Of a stretch of DNA of 64,000 nt, positions 34,565 through 43,756 are shown piece after piece. This stretch comes from Kribbella sp. ALI-6-A (GTDB taxonomy: Bacteria > Actinomycetota > Actinomycetes > Propionibacteriales > Kribbellaceae): contig NZ_MTQN01000008.1 in NCBI RefSeq assembly GCF_001984195.1, positions 1-64,000 on the forward strand, written 5' to 3'. Under the pieces are notes generated by a model. That model ran no database searches. It worked only from the letters and a program-made list of their open reading frames with translations, and was not told the origin of the DNA. A program made the position numbers and the translations under genes. Each line of letters opens with the position of its first letter. The first letter of the stretch is position 1.

Positions 34565-36634
34565 TCAGGTTCCCACCCCGGCAACGGCTTTCGGCCGGAG
34601 CAGGAAAGCTCCTACGTACAGCAGCGCGGCGATCAGGATCAGGCCGTCGAAGCCGATCAGCAGCGCGGCGTACTCCAGGCAGCCGCCGACCAGCGCGCCG
34701 AGCAGGTTGGCGCCGAAGCTCGCGGTGCCGTCGGCGGTGTCGGTGAAGCGCTTGGCGAAGATCACGTTCGCGGCGAAGATCGGCAGGAACGCGATCAGCA
34801 CCGCAACGACCGCGCGCAGGCCGAGCGGCATGCTCAGCAGCCAACTGTCGGGGAAGATCCAGCTCAGCAGCAGCCCACCGAACAGTACGACGTACATCGT
34901 CTTCAGCGGTGGCGTCTTGAAGCGTCTGGTGACTTCGACGGCGGCCAGGACGGCGACCAGGACGCCGGCGAAGACGATCGCGTTGACCACCCAGGTCGTG
35001 CCGAACAGCAGCGCGAAGCCGGTGATCGACTTGGTCTCCAGCAGCATGAAGCCGGCGCCGAGCAGGAACAGGTCGGCGTACGGCCGCATCCGCCGGTACG
35101 ACGAACCGCCGCCGGCGATCCCGACGCCGATCAGTCCGGCGACCAGGATCAGCCCGAGCGTGATCAGGTACAGCGACGGGATCCGGTCGGTGAACAGGTA
35201 CAGGAACGGGCGGTTGTCCGTCGCCGGCGGCGGCGTGGTCGCCGACGCCCCGGCCCACTCCGCGCCGCAGGCCTGGTCGGCGTCGGTCAGGCCGACCGTG
35301 ACGACCGCCTGCTGCAGGTCGTCGCCAACCTTGTCCACGCACGGCTTGTGCCCGAAGGCCTTCTCCGCCGTCAACGCCAGCCGGTCGATCAGCCAGGTCT
35401 CGCGGTAGTAGTTGTACATCGCGAACGCGCCGCCCGGCGCGAGGTGGTCCCGCGCGCTCTTGAACGCCTGCTCGGTGAACAGGTAGCTCTCCAGCCGCAG
35501 CGAGCTCGCGCCGTTCACCAGCGTCAGCGAGTCCGGCAGCGCCAGCAGGATCAGGTCGTACTTCTTGTCGGTCCGGGACAGGAACGCCCGCCCGTCGTCG
35601 ATGTGCGACGTGACCCGCGGGTCCTGGTACGGGTGGTCGGGGTGCTGCTCGCGGCCGATGTCGCGCAGCCGCGGGTCGATCTCGACCGCGTCGACGTGCT
35701 TCGCACCGTTGCGCAGGGCAACGGCCACGTCGGTGCCGGAGCCGGCACCGATGATCAGCACGTTCTCCGGGTTCTTCTTCGCCGCCCGCTCGTAGGGCAG
35801 CCCGTACTGCGGCTCCCACTGCAGCCGCTTCTCGGCCGGGATCGCCTGCTGGTGCGGGACACCGTTCACGGTGATCGTCAGCAGCGGCGTGTTCTCCCAC
35901 GTCGACGACGACGTCTGCACCTTGTAGTACGGCGACCAGCTGTTCTCCGGCCGGGTCGACTCGTGCAGCAGCACGCCGAGCATGGCCAGCAGGGGAGTCG
36001 CCACCAGCGCGGCGCTCAGCGCGGCCGCGGTCGCCTTCTGGCCCGGCACCATCAGCGCGACGAACCCGATCGTGACCAGCAGCCCCCACCAGATCGGCGG
36101 CGCCCCGAGGAACGACAGCAGCGTGAACGCCACGATGCCGGTCAGGCTGCCGATCAGGTCGTAGCGGTACGCCGTCAGGCGCGGCAGTTCGGTGAAGCAC
36201 CGGCCGACCAGCTCGGCCGGTCCGGCCAGGACGACGGCCGCGGCGACGAAGATGACCGGCAGGATCACCCACACCGGCGGGCCGGTGGTGTCCAGGCTGG
36301 TGAAGTAGATGACGCTGTCGCCGGACCGGTTCACGGTGACCGGCTTCCACGCGATCACCAGCACCAGCAGCCCGAGCATGATCGGCGAGTAGTACGGCAG
36401 CCGCTTCGCCTTGCCGGCCCGCAGGATGCCGATCCCGATGCCGAGGAACGAGCCGAGGAGCACGAAGTTGGAGAAATAGCTGAGGTGGACCACGTTCGAT
36501 CCGGTCCAGCGGATCAGCGCGAGCTCCAGGAACAGCATCAGCGCGCTGGCCGCGACCAGCCGGGGTTTCACCCCGAACGGGCTCTGCCAGCGGTGGGGTT
36601 CAGCCGTACGAGGGGTTGACGAATCCACTGCCAT
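34565..36634 (-). CDS. Membrane protein with embedded spermidine-synthase-like domain
   Basis: This is a 689-residue protein. About six N-terminal helices (about 25-225) precede a soluble Rossmann methyltransferase-like domain (about 280-450). That domain has VLIIGAGSGTDVAVALRNGA (SAM-like site), VDAVEIDPRLRDIGREQHPD, the SHIDDGRAFL segment and YDLILLALPDSLTLVNG. At least six more C-terminal helices follow. It matches the polytopic spermidine synthase-like (SpeE-related) family common in actinobacteria, where polyamine synthesis has rarely been shown. Function remains unknown. Confidence 0.8.
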   Translation of the reverse strand: MAVDSSTPRTAEPHRWQSPFGVKPRLVAASALMLFLELALIRWTGSNVVHLSYFSNFVLLGSFLGIGIGILRAGKAKRLPYYSPIMLGLLVLVIAWKPVTVNRSGDSVIYFTSLDTTGPPVWVILPVIFVAAAVVLAGPAELVGRCFTELPRLTAYRYDLIGSLTGIVAFTLLSFLGAPPIWWGLLVTIGFVALMVPGQKATAAALSAALVATPLLAMLGVLLHESTRPENSWSPYYKVQTSSSTWENTPLLTITVNGVPHQQAIPAEKRLQWEPQYGLPYERAAKKNPENVLIIGAGSGTDVAVALRNGAKHVDAVEIDPRLRDIGREQHPDHPYQDPRVTSHIDDGRAFLSRTDKKYDLILLALPDSLTLVNGASSLRLESYLFTEQAFKSARDHLAPGGAFAMYNYYRETWLIDRLALTAEKAFGHKPCVDKVGDDLQQAVVTVGLTDADQACGAEWAGASATTPPPATDNRPFLYLFTDRIPSLYLITLGLILVAGLIGVGIAGGGSSYRRMRPYADLFLLGAGFMLLETKSITGFALLFGTTWVVNAIVFAGVLVAVLAAVEVTRRFKTPPLKTMYVVLFGGLLLSWIFPDSWLLSMPLGLRAVVAVLIAFLPIFAANVIFAKRFTDTADGTASFGANLLGALVGGCLEYAALLIGFDGLILIAALLYVGAFLLRPKAVAGVGT

Positions 36635-36691
36635 GGGCCGGGACCTTACCCATGACAGTGGCCCACGTCACCCCCTGCGGACGGCTGACGC

Positions 36692-37564
36692 CTATCGGCG
36701 CGTCGGCTTCGGCAGCTGGCAACCGGTCTTGTTCAGGTCGATCGTGCGCGACGCCGTCAGGCAGGTGTAGAGCCACCAGGTCTGCTGCCCGTACGCCGCG
36801 CCCTGGTCGACCGTCACGTTGCCGTTCGCATCGACCTCGCAGGGGTTGTTCACCGTGCAGCGGGCGCCGTCCTCGTTGCCGGTGTTGTTGACGCCGATCA
36901 CCTCACCGGTGCTGGTGCTGACCACCGGCGAGCCGGAGGTGCCGCCGATCGTCTCGCAGCCCGGCTGCTGGTACTTGATCGAGTCCCGCCAGGTCCAGTT
37001 GCCCTCGCGCAGCTCGGGAATCGTGGCCTGCACCGAGCAGGTGTAGATCCGCTTCCAGTAGCCGGACACGACCGCCATCCCGGCGCCGTCGGCCGGGCCC
37101 TGCTTGGCCAGCGTGAGCGGCGTGACGTTCAGTCGCGACCGGATCGAGTTGTAGGACTCGTTCACCTCGTACACGATCATGTCGGTCTTGGTCATCGTGC
37201 CGTAGAGGATCCGGCTCGCCCGGACCGTGCCGGCGTTGCTCGCGTTCGGCCTCAGCAGCGTGATCGACCGCGTCGACGCGCGGTTGACCAGAACGACGCC
37301 CGGGTTGAGGAAACCTCCCTCGTAGCAGTGGCCGTTGGTGAGCACGAGCGCCTTGTCGGTACCGACGGACTCGGCGTACCGGATCAGGGAAGCCGAGCAG
37401 TTGCTGAGCGCGGCGATGCCGGTGTAGTCGGCGCCGGGTGCGGCGGCCTTGGCCGGTGCGGGTGCCGACGCCGCAGTGGGCTCGAGCGCGTGGGCCTGGC
37501 TGCCGCTCAGCAGAACGGCGCTACAGGCCAGAGCGGACAGGAGAACGGAACGGACGAGTTTCAT
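36692..37564 (-). CDS. Secreted trypsin-like serine protease
   Basis: This is a 290-residue protein with a Sec signal ending near SQAHA (residue 25). The probable triad is H79 in LTNGHCYEGG, D128 in TKTDMIVYE and S210 in IGGTSGSPV. Cysteines around these sites could form disulfides. The active-site serine motif is GTSGSP instead of the classical GDSGGP, as in glutamyl-endopeptidase-like or stress-type S1 members. It is likely an extracellular protease. It is divergent from the LCP gene. Confidence 0.85.
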   Translation of the reverse strand: MKLVRSVLLSALACSAVLLSGSQAHALEPTAASAPAPAKAAAPGADYTGIAALSNCSASLIRYAESVGTDKALVLTNGHCYEGGFLNPGVVLVNRASTRSITLLRPNASNAGTVRASRILYGTMTKTDMIVYEVNESYNSIRSRLNVTPLTLAKQGPADGAGMAVVSGYWKRIYTCSVQATIPELREGNWTWRDSIKYQQPGCETIGGTSGSPVVSTSTGEVIGVNNTGNEDGARCTVNNPCEVDANGNVTVDQGAAYGQQTWWLYTCLTASRTIDLNKTGCQLPKPTRR

Positions 37565-37875
37565 GGGCGGTGATCCTTTGTCCTCAGGGGTACTGGTCGG
37601 ACTCTTCGTATCCGACCCCGGCCGTCGGGGGCCATCACGAACGCGTGAACGTCGCTGACGCAGGGGTTTCCCTCCGCAATCGTACTGTTACCCTGCGTTT
37701 CGGTCCGAACTACAGGCCTCCTGGGTACGTCGTACCGGTGAGGGAACAACAAACCCCGGCGGCGCGTCTGATCGAGGCGCTGGTGGGCCACGGCCATACT
37801 GGACGACGCGACGACCGGCCACGGGGGCCGTCCCGGCTACGACCGGCAGCGCCGAACGGAGAACGGAAGGACGTC
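37565..37875. other. Divergent promoter region, protease/LCP
   Basis: This 311-bp region lies between the serine protease and LCP starts. It contains a small GGTAC-GTC-GTACC dyad near 37722 and a comparatively AT-rich stretch around 37678-37692 that may hold a promoter. I see no gene in it; upstream in-frame extensions of the LCP frame lack conserved sequence. Confidence 0.45.
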
Positions 37876-39333
37876 ATGCCGCAGGACAAGCCAGACCTGC
37901 GCAATCTCAGTGAGCCGGTGCGCTTCAAGCGGGCCTTGACGCTGCTGCTGATGACGCTGGTCCTGCCAGGGTCCGCGCAGATCGTGGCCGGCAGCAAACG
38001 GGTCGGCCGTTACGCCTGGCGGGTGATCGCCGGACTGGTCGCGATCGTCGTGTTCCTGGTGCTGCTGTCACTGGTGTGGCGCTCGGGCACGATCAACCTC
38101 ATCGTGTCGCCGACCACGTTGCGGATCGTGCAGGTGCTGCTGATCGTGCTGGCGATCGGCTGGGCCGCGCTGTTCGTCGACGCCTACCGGCTCGGCCGGC
38201 CGCTCACCCTGGAACGCAACCACCGGCTCACCGCCAGCATCCTGGACGGCGTTCTGGTGCTCGTGGTCGTCGGCGCGCTGATCTGGGGCAGCACGATCGT
38301 GTCGGCGCAGCGCGACTTCGTCGCCAGCGTGTTCGGCAACGGGGAGAAGTCCAAGGCCGAGAAGGGCCGCTACAACGTGCTGCTGCTCGGCGGCGACTCC
38401 GGCGCGAACCGGATCGGCGTCCGGCCGGACAGCATCACGCTGGCCAGCATCGACGCCGACACCGGCCGTACGGTGCTGATCGGCCTGCCGCGCAACCTGG
38501 CCAAGGTGCCGTTCCCGGCCGGGACCGAGATGGCCAAGCAGTTCCCGAACGGCTTCGAGTGGGACGGCTGCGGCCACGACTGCTACCTGAACGGCGTCTA
38601 CACCTGGGCGTCCGGGCACAAGCAGCACTTCCCCGGCGTCCAGGATCCCGGTCTGGTCGCCACCCAGCAGGCGGTCGAGGGCGTGACCGGGCTGAAGGTC
38701 AACTACTACGTGCTGATCGACATCGCCGGCTTCCAGCACCTGCTGAACGCGGTCGGCGGGATCACCGTGGACGTCGGCAAGAAGGTCCCTATCGGTGGCA
38801 TCGGCGGGCCGATCAAGGGCTACATCCAGCCGGGCAAGAACCAGCACCTGGACGGGTACCACGCGATGTGGTTCGCCCGGTCGCGGGCCGGCGCCAGTGA
38901 CTACGAGCGGATGACCCGGCAGAAGTGCGTGATGACCGCGATGCTGAACCAGCTGTCGCCGCAGAAGGTGCTGACCAAGTTCCAGGGCATCGCCGCGGCC
39001 GGCAAACAGGTGGTCAAGACCGACATCCCGTCGGGTGAGCTCGGGACGTTCACCGACCTCGCGCTGGACTCGAAGAAGCTTCCGGTGTCATCCTTCTCGC
39101 CGGTCCCACCGCTGATCAAGACCGGCGACCCGGACTTCGACCTGGTCCGGTCCAAGGTCGCCGAGGCGATCGGCAAGTCCGAAGCGCTGGACAAGGCGTC
39201 CAAGGACGGGGACGGTGATACGACGGACACACCGAGTAGCGTGTCTGCCAGCAAGAAGCCGGCCCCGGCCGGCAAGACCCCGTCCAAGCCATCCACCGAC
39301 GTCGACGACGTCGCACAAGTCTGTAAGGCCTGA
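37876..39333 (+). CDS. LCP family cell-wall glycopolymer ligase
   Basis: This is a 485-residue LytR-CpsA-Psr protein. Several N-terminal helices lie in about 18-150 (more than the usual single one). An extracellular LCP domain follows with NVLLLGGDSGANRIGVRPDS, then ITLASIDADTGRTVLIGLPR. The catalytic-site region continues with NYYVLIDIAGFQHLLNAVGG and MWFARSRAGASDYERMTRQK. LCP enzymes transfer teichoic acids or arabinogalactan-like polymers from lipid carriers to peptidoglycan. The C-terminal tail is Ser/Lys/Pro-rich. GAAGGA precedes ATG 37876. The glycosyltransferase follows 7 bp downstream. Confidence 0.9.
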   Translation: MPQDKPDLRNLSEPVRFKRALTLLLMTLVLPGSAQIVAGSKRVGRYAWRVIAGLVAIVVFLVLLSLVWRSGTINLIVSPTTLRIVQVLLIVLAIGWAALFVDAYRLGRPLTLERNHRLTASILDGVLVLVVVGALIWGSTIVSAQRDFVASVFGNGEKSKAEKGRYNVLLLGGDSGANRIGVRPDSITLASIDADTGRTVLIGLPRNLAKVPFPAGTEMAKQFPNGFEWDGCGHDCYLNGVYTWASGHKQHFPGVQDPGLVATQQAVEGVTGLKVNYYVLIDIAGFQHLLNAVGGITVDVGKKVPIGGIGGPIKGYIQPGKNQHLDGYHAMWFARSRAGASDYERMTRQKCVMTAMLNQLSPQKVLTKFQGIAAAGKQVVKTDIPSGELGTFTDLALDSKKLPVSSFSPVPPLIKTGDPDFDLVRSKVAEAIGKSEALDKASKDGDGDTTDTPSSVSASKKPAPAGKTPSKPSTDVDDVAQVCKA

Positions 39334-39340
39334 CCTGAAG

Positions 39341-40369
39341 ATGCCACTGTCCAACTGGCCCCCGGTCTCCGTCGTGATGCCCGTGCTGAACGAGGAACGA
39401 CACCTCGAGGAGGCTGTCGGTCGTGTCCTCGACCAGGAGTACCCCGGCGAGCTGGAGGTGGTGCTCGCGATCGGCCCGAGCAAGGACCGGACCGAGGAGA
39501 TCGCGGCCCGGCTGGCCGCCGCCGACGCCCGGATCACGATCGTGCCGAACCCGACCGGCAAGACGCCGGCCGGCCTGAACGTCGGCATCGCGCACGCCCG
39601 GCACGACATCGTCGTCCGGGTCGACGGGCACGGCGTCCTGACCCAGGGCTACATCCGCCGGGCGGTCGAGGTGCTGCACGAGAGCGGCGCGGACAACGTC
39701 GGCGGCGTGATGGCGGCCGAGGGGCGGACGCCGTTCGAGATGGCGGTCGCCTGCGCGTACCGGTCGCGGCTGGGGCTGGGCGCCTCGACGTTCCACCAGG
39801 GCGGCAAGGCCGGACCGGCCGACACCGTCTACCTGGGCGTCTTCCGGCGGCAGGCGCTCGAGCGCGTCGGTGGTTTCGACGAGTCGATGCACCGCGCCCA
39901 GGACTGGGAGCTGAACTACCGGATCCGCAAGACCGGCGGACTGATCTGGTTCAGCCCCGACCTGTCGGTGACGTACCGGCCGCGCTCGTCGCTGTCGGCC
40001 GTCGCGAAGCAGTTCTTCCACACCGGCCAGTGGCGCCGCGAGGTGATCCGCCGGCACCCCGAGACGGCCAGCAAGCGCTACCTCGCGCCGCCGGTCGCCG
40101 TCGGCCTGCTCGCCGTCGGCACGATCCTCGGCATCGTCGGCCTGATCGTCGGCAGCCCGATCCTCGACCTGGGCTTCGTGATCCCGCTCGGTTACGCCCT
40201 GGCCGTGATCGCCGGCTCGGCGATGGAAGGCCGCTACCTGCCCTGGAAGGCGCTGTTCTGGCTGCCGGCCGTGATCGCCACCATGCACGTGTCGTGGGGT
40301 CTCGGCTTCATCGTCGGCCTGCAGGAGAAGCCGGCCGGCCCGGCGCTCACCACGCCGGGCACAGCCTGA
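39341..40369 (+). CDS. Membrane-anchored family 2 glycosyltransferase
   Basis: This is a 342-residue GT2. VSVVMPVLNEERHLEEAVGR opens the GT-A fold. VRVDGHG stands for the DXD-type site, GGVMAAEGRTPFEMAVACAY follows, and QDWELNYRIRKTGG supplies the ED motif. Three or four C-terminal helices (PVAVGLLAVGTILGIVGLIV onward) anchor it. It is similar to ExoA-like succinoglycan glycosyltransferases. It is coupled with LCP and probably builds a surface polysaccharide. Confidence 0.85.
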   Translation: MPLSNWPPVSVVMPVLNEERHLEEAVGRVLDQEYPGELEVVLAIGPSKDRTEEIAARLAAADARITIVPNPTGKTPAGLNVGIAHARHDIVVRVDGHGVLTQGYIRRAVEVLHESGADNVGGVMAAEGRTPFEMAVACAYRSRLGLGASTFHQGGKAGPADTVYLGVFRRQALERVGGFDESMHRAQDWELNYRIRKTGGLIWFSPDLSVTYRPRSSLSAVAKQFFHTGQWRREVIRRHPETASKRYLAPPVAVGLLAVGTILGIVGLIVGSPILDLGFVIPLGYALAVIAGSAMEGRYLPWKALFWLPAVIATMHVSWGLGFIVGLQEKPAGPALTTPGTA

Positions 40370-40382
40370 TCGTCGTACGGCG

Positions 40383-40817
40383 TCAGCGCCGGGTCATCGT
40401 GGACTGGTAGCCGCCGCCCCCGGGGTAGATCCACTCGCCGGCCATCACCCGGTCGCCGTCGCTGAAGGTCCCCTCGAAGTACGCCGGGCTGCCCTTCGGG
40501 CCACCCCAGATCGTCAGCTTGTCGCCGTCGAGCTCGTAGGTGTAGTCGAGCGTGTTGCCGGTGGAGTCGTAGAAGCGGGACACCACGTCCGCCCCGGCGG
40601 GTTCGCCGAACGGCCGCAGGTTGCCGATGATCTCCAGGCCCTTGATCTGCTGCCCGTACTGCTCGAGCTCGACGGTCTGGAGCAGGAAGTAGCCGCCCTC
40701 CATCCACTCGTACTTGACGACGCCCTCGGCGCCGCCGGTGACGGTCCACTCGCCGACCAGCCGGTCGAGCGCCTTCAGGCCGGCGGTCGGGGCGGGGATC
40801 TCGTGGCTCTCGGTCAT
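40383..40817 (-). CDS. DUF1579-like protein
   Basis: This is a 144-residue protein. GLKALDRLVGEWTVTGGAEG and VVKYEWMEGGYFLLQTVEL are characteristic of DUF1579 lipocalin-like proteins. FYDSTGNTLDYTYELDGDKL and the terminal GEWIYPGGGGYQSTMTR also fit. The start at ATG 40817 has GAGGAGA upstream. Function is unknown; members may bind small hydrophobic ligands. It is divergent from the YciI gene. Confidence 0.78.
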   Translation of the reverse strand: MTESHEIPAPTAGLKALDRLVGEWTVTGGAEGVVKYEWMEGGYFLLQTVELEQYGQQIKGLEIIGNLRPFGEPAGADVVSRFYDSTGNTLDYTYELDGDKLTIWGGPKGSPAYFEGTFSDGDRVMAGEWIYPGGGGYQSTMTRR

Positions 40818-40906
40818 CTCGGTCTCCTCGGTTCCGGTGCTGGGTCCGTCCCTCGCACTCACCGCTACCTCGGAGCCACTGACCCGGCGTCAACATAAAA
40901 TCCAGA

Positions 40907-41278
40907 ATGAGATTTTTGCTGCTGAGCTACACCCCGGCGGACAGCTGGGACGGGGAGACCGCCGATGTGCCGTCCGAGGAGGCGCTGGCCGCGTTCGCGG
41001 CGTACCAGAAGTTCGAGGCGGAGCTGCGGGAGACCGGGGAGTTCGTCACCAGTGAGGGGCTCGGGCATCCGGTGATGACGACGACCGTGCGCAAGACCGC
41101 GGCCGGGGTGGTCGCCACCGACGGGCCGTTCGCGGAGCTGAAGGAAGTGCTGGCCAGCTTCGCGGTGATCGACTGCGTGAGTCTGGAGCGGGCCACCGAC
41201 ATCGTCCAGCGGATGGTCGAGGTGCTGGGTGAGCCGATCGAGATCCGGCCGATCATGGGCGACGACTTCGCCGCCTGA
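40907..41278 (+). CDS. YciI family (DGPF-domain) protein
   Basis: This is a 123-residue protein with the YciI/DGPF signature. It opens MRFLLLSYTP, has TDGPFAELKEVLASFAVIDC and ends with the IEIRPIM strand. Such proteins are regularly encoded beside ECF42-type sigma factors and are proposed to act with them. It is separated from the sigma gene by a single base. Confidence 0.88.
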   Translation: MRFLLLSYTPADSWDGETADVPSEEALAAFAAYQKFEAELRETGEFVTSEGLGHPVMTTTVRKTAAGVVATDGPFAELKEVLASFAVIDCVSLERATDIVQRMVEVLGEPIEIRPIMGDDFAA

Positions 41279-41279
41279 G

Positions 41280-42521
41280 ATGGAGATCGAACAGCTGCTG
41301 CGCGCCGAGGCGCCGCACGTGCTGGGCGCGCTCGTACGGCGCTTCAGCCGCTTCGACACGGCCGAGGACGCGACCCAGGAAGCGCTGCTGGTGGCCGCCC
41401 GCCGGTGGCCCACCGAAGGCGTCCCGCAGGATCCGAGGAGCTGGCTGATTCGCGTCGGCTACCGGCGGATGGTCGACCTGCTGCGCTCTGAGCAGGCCGC
41501 CCGCCGGCGCGAGCAGGAGGTCGCCCAGGCCGATCCGGCGATCGTCGACCCCGCCGGTCCGGCGCCGCAGGTGTCCGACCAGGACGACAGTCTCCTGCTG
41601 CTGTTCCTCTGCTGCCACCCGGCGTTGTCCCCGGCGTCCCAGGTGGCCCTGACGCTGCGCGCGGTCGGCGGTCTGACCACGGCCGAGATCGCGCGCGCGT
41701 ACGGCGCCGCCGAGCGTTCGATGTCCACCCGGATCAGCCGGGCCAAGCAGACGCTCAAGGACAGCGGTGCCCGGTTCACCGCGCCGACGGACGTCCGGGA
41801 CGAGCGGATCGACGCCGTCAAGCACGTGCTGTACCTGATCTTCAACGAGGGCTACACCGCGACCGGTGGCGACGAGCTGGCCCGCACGCAGCTGTCCGCC
41901 GAGGCGATCCGCCTGACCAGGATGCTGCACCGCCTGCTGCCCGACGATCTCGAGGTCGCCGGGCTGCTGGCCCTGATGCTGCTCACCGCGTCGCGGGACT
42001 CGACGCGCGCCGACGAGGACAACCTCCTGATCCCGCTGGAGGACCAGGACCGATCGCGCTGGGATCACGCGATGATCGCCGAAGGCGTCGCCTTGATCGA
42101 GGCGGCCTGGTCACAGCGCAAGGCCGGCCCGTACCAGCTGCAGGCGGCCGTCGCGGCGATCCACGCGCAGGCGAAGTCGGCCGCGGAGACCGACTGGCCC
42201 GAGATCGCCGCTCTCTACCTGTGGCTGGAACGCCTGGCTCCCACGGCCCCGATCCGCCTGAGCCGGGTGGTGGCCGTCGCCAAGGCCTTCGGCCCGCAGC
42301 GGGGTCTGGCCCTGCTCGACGAGCTGAACCGAACACACAGCCTCGCGGACGATCCGTTGGTGCAGCACCGCGAGGCCGCCGTACGGGCTCATCTGCTGGA
42401 GTCCGTCGGCGACCTCACACAGGCCCGAACCGCCTACCTCGCCGCGGCGGCTCTCGCCACCAACGAGGTGGAGCGTCGCTATCTGGTAACTCGGGCCGAC
42501 GCGCTCAGTGCCAGTTGCTGA
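41280..42521 (+). CDS. ECF42-type RNA polymerase sigma factor
   Basis: This is a 413-residue sigma factor. Sigma-2 is near the N-terminus (FSRFDTAEDATQEALLVAAR), followed by RSWLIRVGYRRMVDLLRSEQ. Sigma-4 has LTLRAVGGLTTAEIARAYGA and RSMSTRISRAKQTLK. The long C-terminal TPR/DUF6596-like extension includes VLYLIFNEGYTATGGDELAR and LQAAVAAIHAQAKSAAETDW. The extension and adjacency to YciI define ECF42, in which the C-terminus replaces an anti-sigma factor. The 3' end overlaps the convergent SRPBCC gene by 17 bp. Confidence 0.9.
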   Translation: MEIEQLLRAEAPHVLGALVRRFSRFDTAEDATQEALLVAARRWPTEGVPQDPRSWLIRVGYRRMVDLLRSEQAARRREQEVAQADPAIVDPAGPAPQVSDQDDSLLLLFLCCHPALSPASQVALTLRAVGGLTTAEIARAYGAAERSMSTRISRAKQTLKDSGARFTAPTDVRDERIDAVKHVLYLIFNEGYTATGGDELARTQLSAEAIRLTRMLHRLLPDDLEVAGLLALMLLTASRDSTRADEDNLLIPLEDQDRSRWDHAMIAEGVALIEAAWSQRKAGPYQLQAAVAAIHAQAKSAAETDWPEIAALYLWLERLAPTAPIRLSRVVAVAKAFGPQRGLALLDELNRTHSLADDPLVQHREAAVRAHLLESVGDLTQARTAYLAAAALATNEVERRYLVTRADALSASC

Positions 42522-42945
42522 TCTGGTAGTCGTTGGGCGACGGCGCGCCCTTGCCGGTCTCGACGTACTCCTTGAGGCTCAGCAGGTACGACGCCCACTT
42601 GGTGCTGCAGTGGTTCATGAACTCGACCTGTTCGCGCCAGCCCTCGTGCTTGAACAGCAGCACCGTGTATTCGCCGTCCTGCTGGAGGTCGAAGGTGATC
42701 GTGGTGCCTTTCCACTCCTCCGGGCCGTCGGCGACCTCCCAGCGGACCTGGTCGGGCTTGATCTCGAGCACCTTCATGTCGAAGCCGCCCGGAACGAACC
42801 GGAACTGGACGACGCCGCCCACGTCGGCGTCCCCCTGGGTGTCGGTGGTCCACCACGACGCCAGGCCGTCGATGGTGGTGAGAGCCGGCAGGACGTCGGC
42901 CGGGGTGGTTCCCAAGGTGGCGATGCGGTGCAGGATGTCGGGCAT
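42505..42945 (-). CDS. SRPBCC/AHSA1-type protein (third gene of operon)
   Basis: This is a 146-residue protein. LASWWTTDTQGDADVGGVVQ followed by FRFVPGG, the KVLEIKPDQVRWEVADGPEE segment and TTITFDLQQDGEYTVLLFKH are typical of AHSA1-like START proteins. The terminal ASYLLSLKEYVETGKG helix also fits. It lies 2 bp downstream of arsR in one operon. The ligand is unknown. Confidence 0.85.
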   Translation of the reverse strand: MPDILHRIATLGTTPADVLPALTTIDGLASWWTTDTQGDADVGGVVQFRFVPGGFDMKVLEIKPDQVRWEVADGPEEWKGTTITFDLQQDGEYTVLLFKHEGWREQVEFMNHCSTKWASYLLSLKEYVETGKGAPSPNDYQISNWH

Positions 42946-42947
42946 GG

Positions 42948-43277
42948 TCAGTGGCCTTTCTGGCGTTCGATGGATTCGGCAAGACGCTTGATGCGTTGCA
43001 GGCGGCGGTCCCAGGTCTGCCCGACGTCGGCCAGCTGGGCCGCGGCCCGGGCCAGTTGTGTGTCGTCGATCTGGTAGCGCATTTCCCGGCCCGCCGGGGC
43101 GACGTGGACGAGTCCGACCCGGTCGAGCACGCCGAGGTGCTTGGCGACCGCCTGGCGGGTGACGGGAAGGTGTTCGCTGAGGCTGGTCGCCGTTCCGGGA
43201 CCGGCGTCGAGCAGCAGGTCGAGCAGCCGGCGCCGGGTCGGGTCGCCGATCGCGGACCACAGGTCGTCGTCGATCAT
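42948..43277 (-). CDS. ArsR family transcriptional regulator
   Basis: This 109-residue winged-helix protein has WSAIGDPTRRRLLDLLLDAG and ATSLSEHLPVTRQAVAKHLG, then VLDRVGLVHVAPAGREMRYQ. No CxC metal motif is present, so it is not a classic arsenic sensor. This subtype is found next to SRPBCC genes. It overlaps the upstream SRPBCC gene by 4 bp. It probably binds the dyads at 43757-43805. Confidence 0.88.
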   Translation of the reverse strand: MIDDDLWSAIGDPTRRRLLDLLLDAGPGTATSLSEHLPVTRQAVAKHLGVLDRVGLVHVAPAGREMRYQIDDTQLARAAAQLADVGQTWDRRLQRIKRLAESIERQKGH

Positions 43278-43732
43278 CGCGCGACCAGCTTCTCGACGTA
43301 CTGCCCGAGGCGGGGCAGGAAGAAGTCCCAGCCGTTCTCGTGGTCGCGGTACTCCGCCTCGGCCACGGCGAGCTCCAGGCCGCGCTCGCGGAAGCCGGTC
43401 TCGGTCAGCTTGAGCGTCGTCCCGGTCCCGGTGGGGACCAGTTCGAAGGTCACCAGCAGCGAGTTCGCCGTGGCGGCCGGCTCGCCGACCGGGTGGGTCC
43501 ACCGGAACGAGAACAGCCGCGGCGGCTCGACCTCGATCACGGTGATCTCGACGACCTTCGGGTCGGCCGCGCCCTGGCCGAACACGATCCGGCCGGTGCC
43601 GCCCGGCACGGCCGGGTAGTCGGCCTCGTCGGGCCACCACTCGCGCACGTGCTCGGGGCTGCTGACCACCTCGAAAACCACCTCCGGGGAGGCGTCGATG
43701 TGGATCTCACGCTCGAGGGTGGCGTACTCCAT
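43274..43732 (-). CDS. SRPBCC/AHSA1-type protein (first gene of operon)
   Basis: This is a 152-residue protein. LEREIHIDASPEVVFEVVSS, REWWPDEADY, FSFRWTHPVGEPAATANSLL and TLKLTETGFRERG are a standard AHSA1/START set. ATG 43732 has AAGGAG upstream. It is the first gene of a three-gene operon with ArsR in the middle and a second AHSA1 protein last. Confidence 0.85.
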   Translation of the reverse strand: MEYATLEREIHIDASPEVVFEVVSSPEHVREWWPDEADYPAVPGGTGRIVFGQGAADPKVVEITVIEVEPPRLFSFRWTHPVGEPAATANSLLVTFELVPTGTGTTLKLTETGFRERGLELAVAEAEYRDHENGWDFFLPRLGQYVEKLVAR

Positions 43733-43756
43733 CGGAACTCCTTGGGCTTCGCGATC

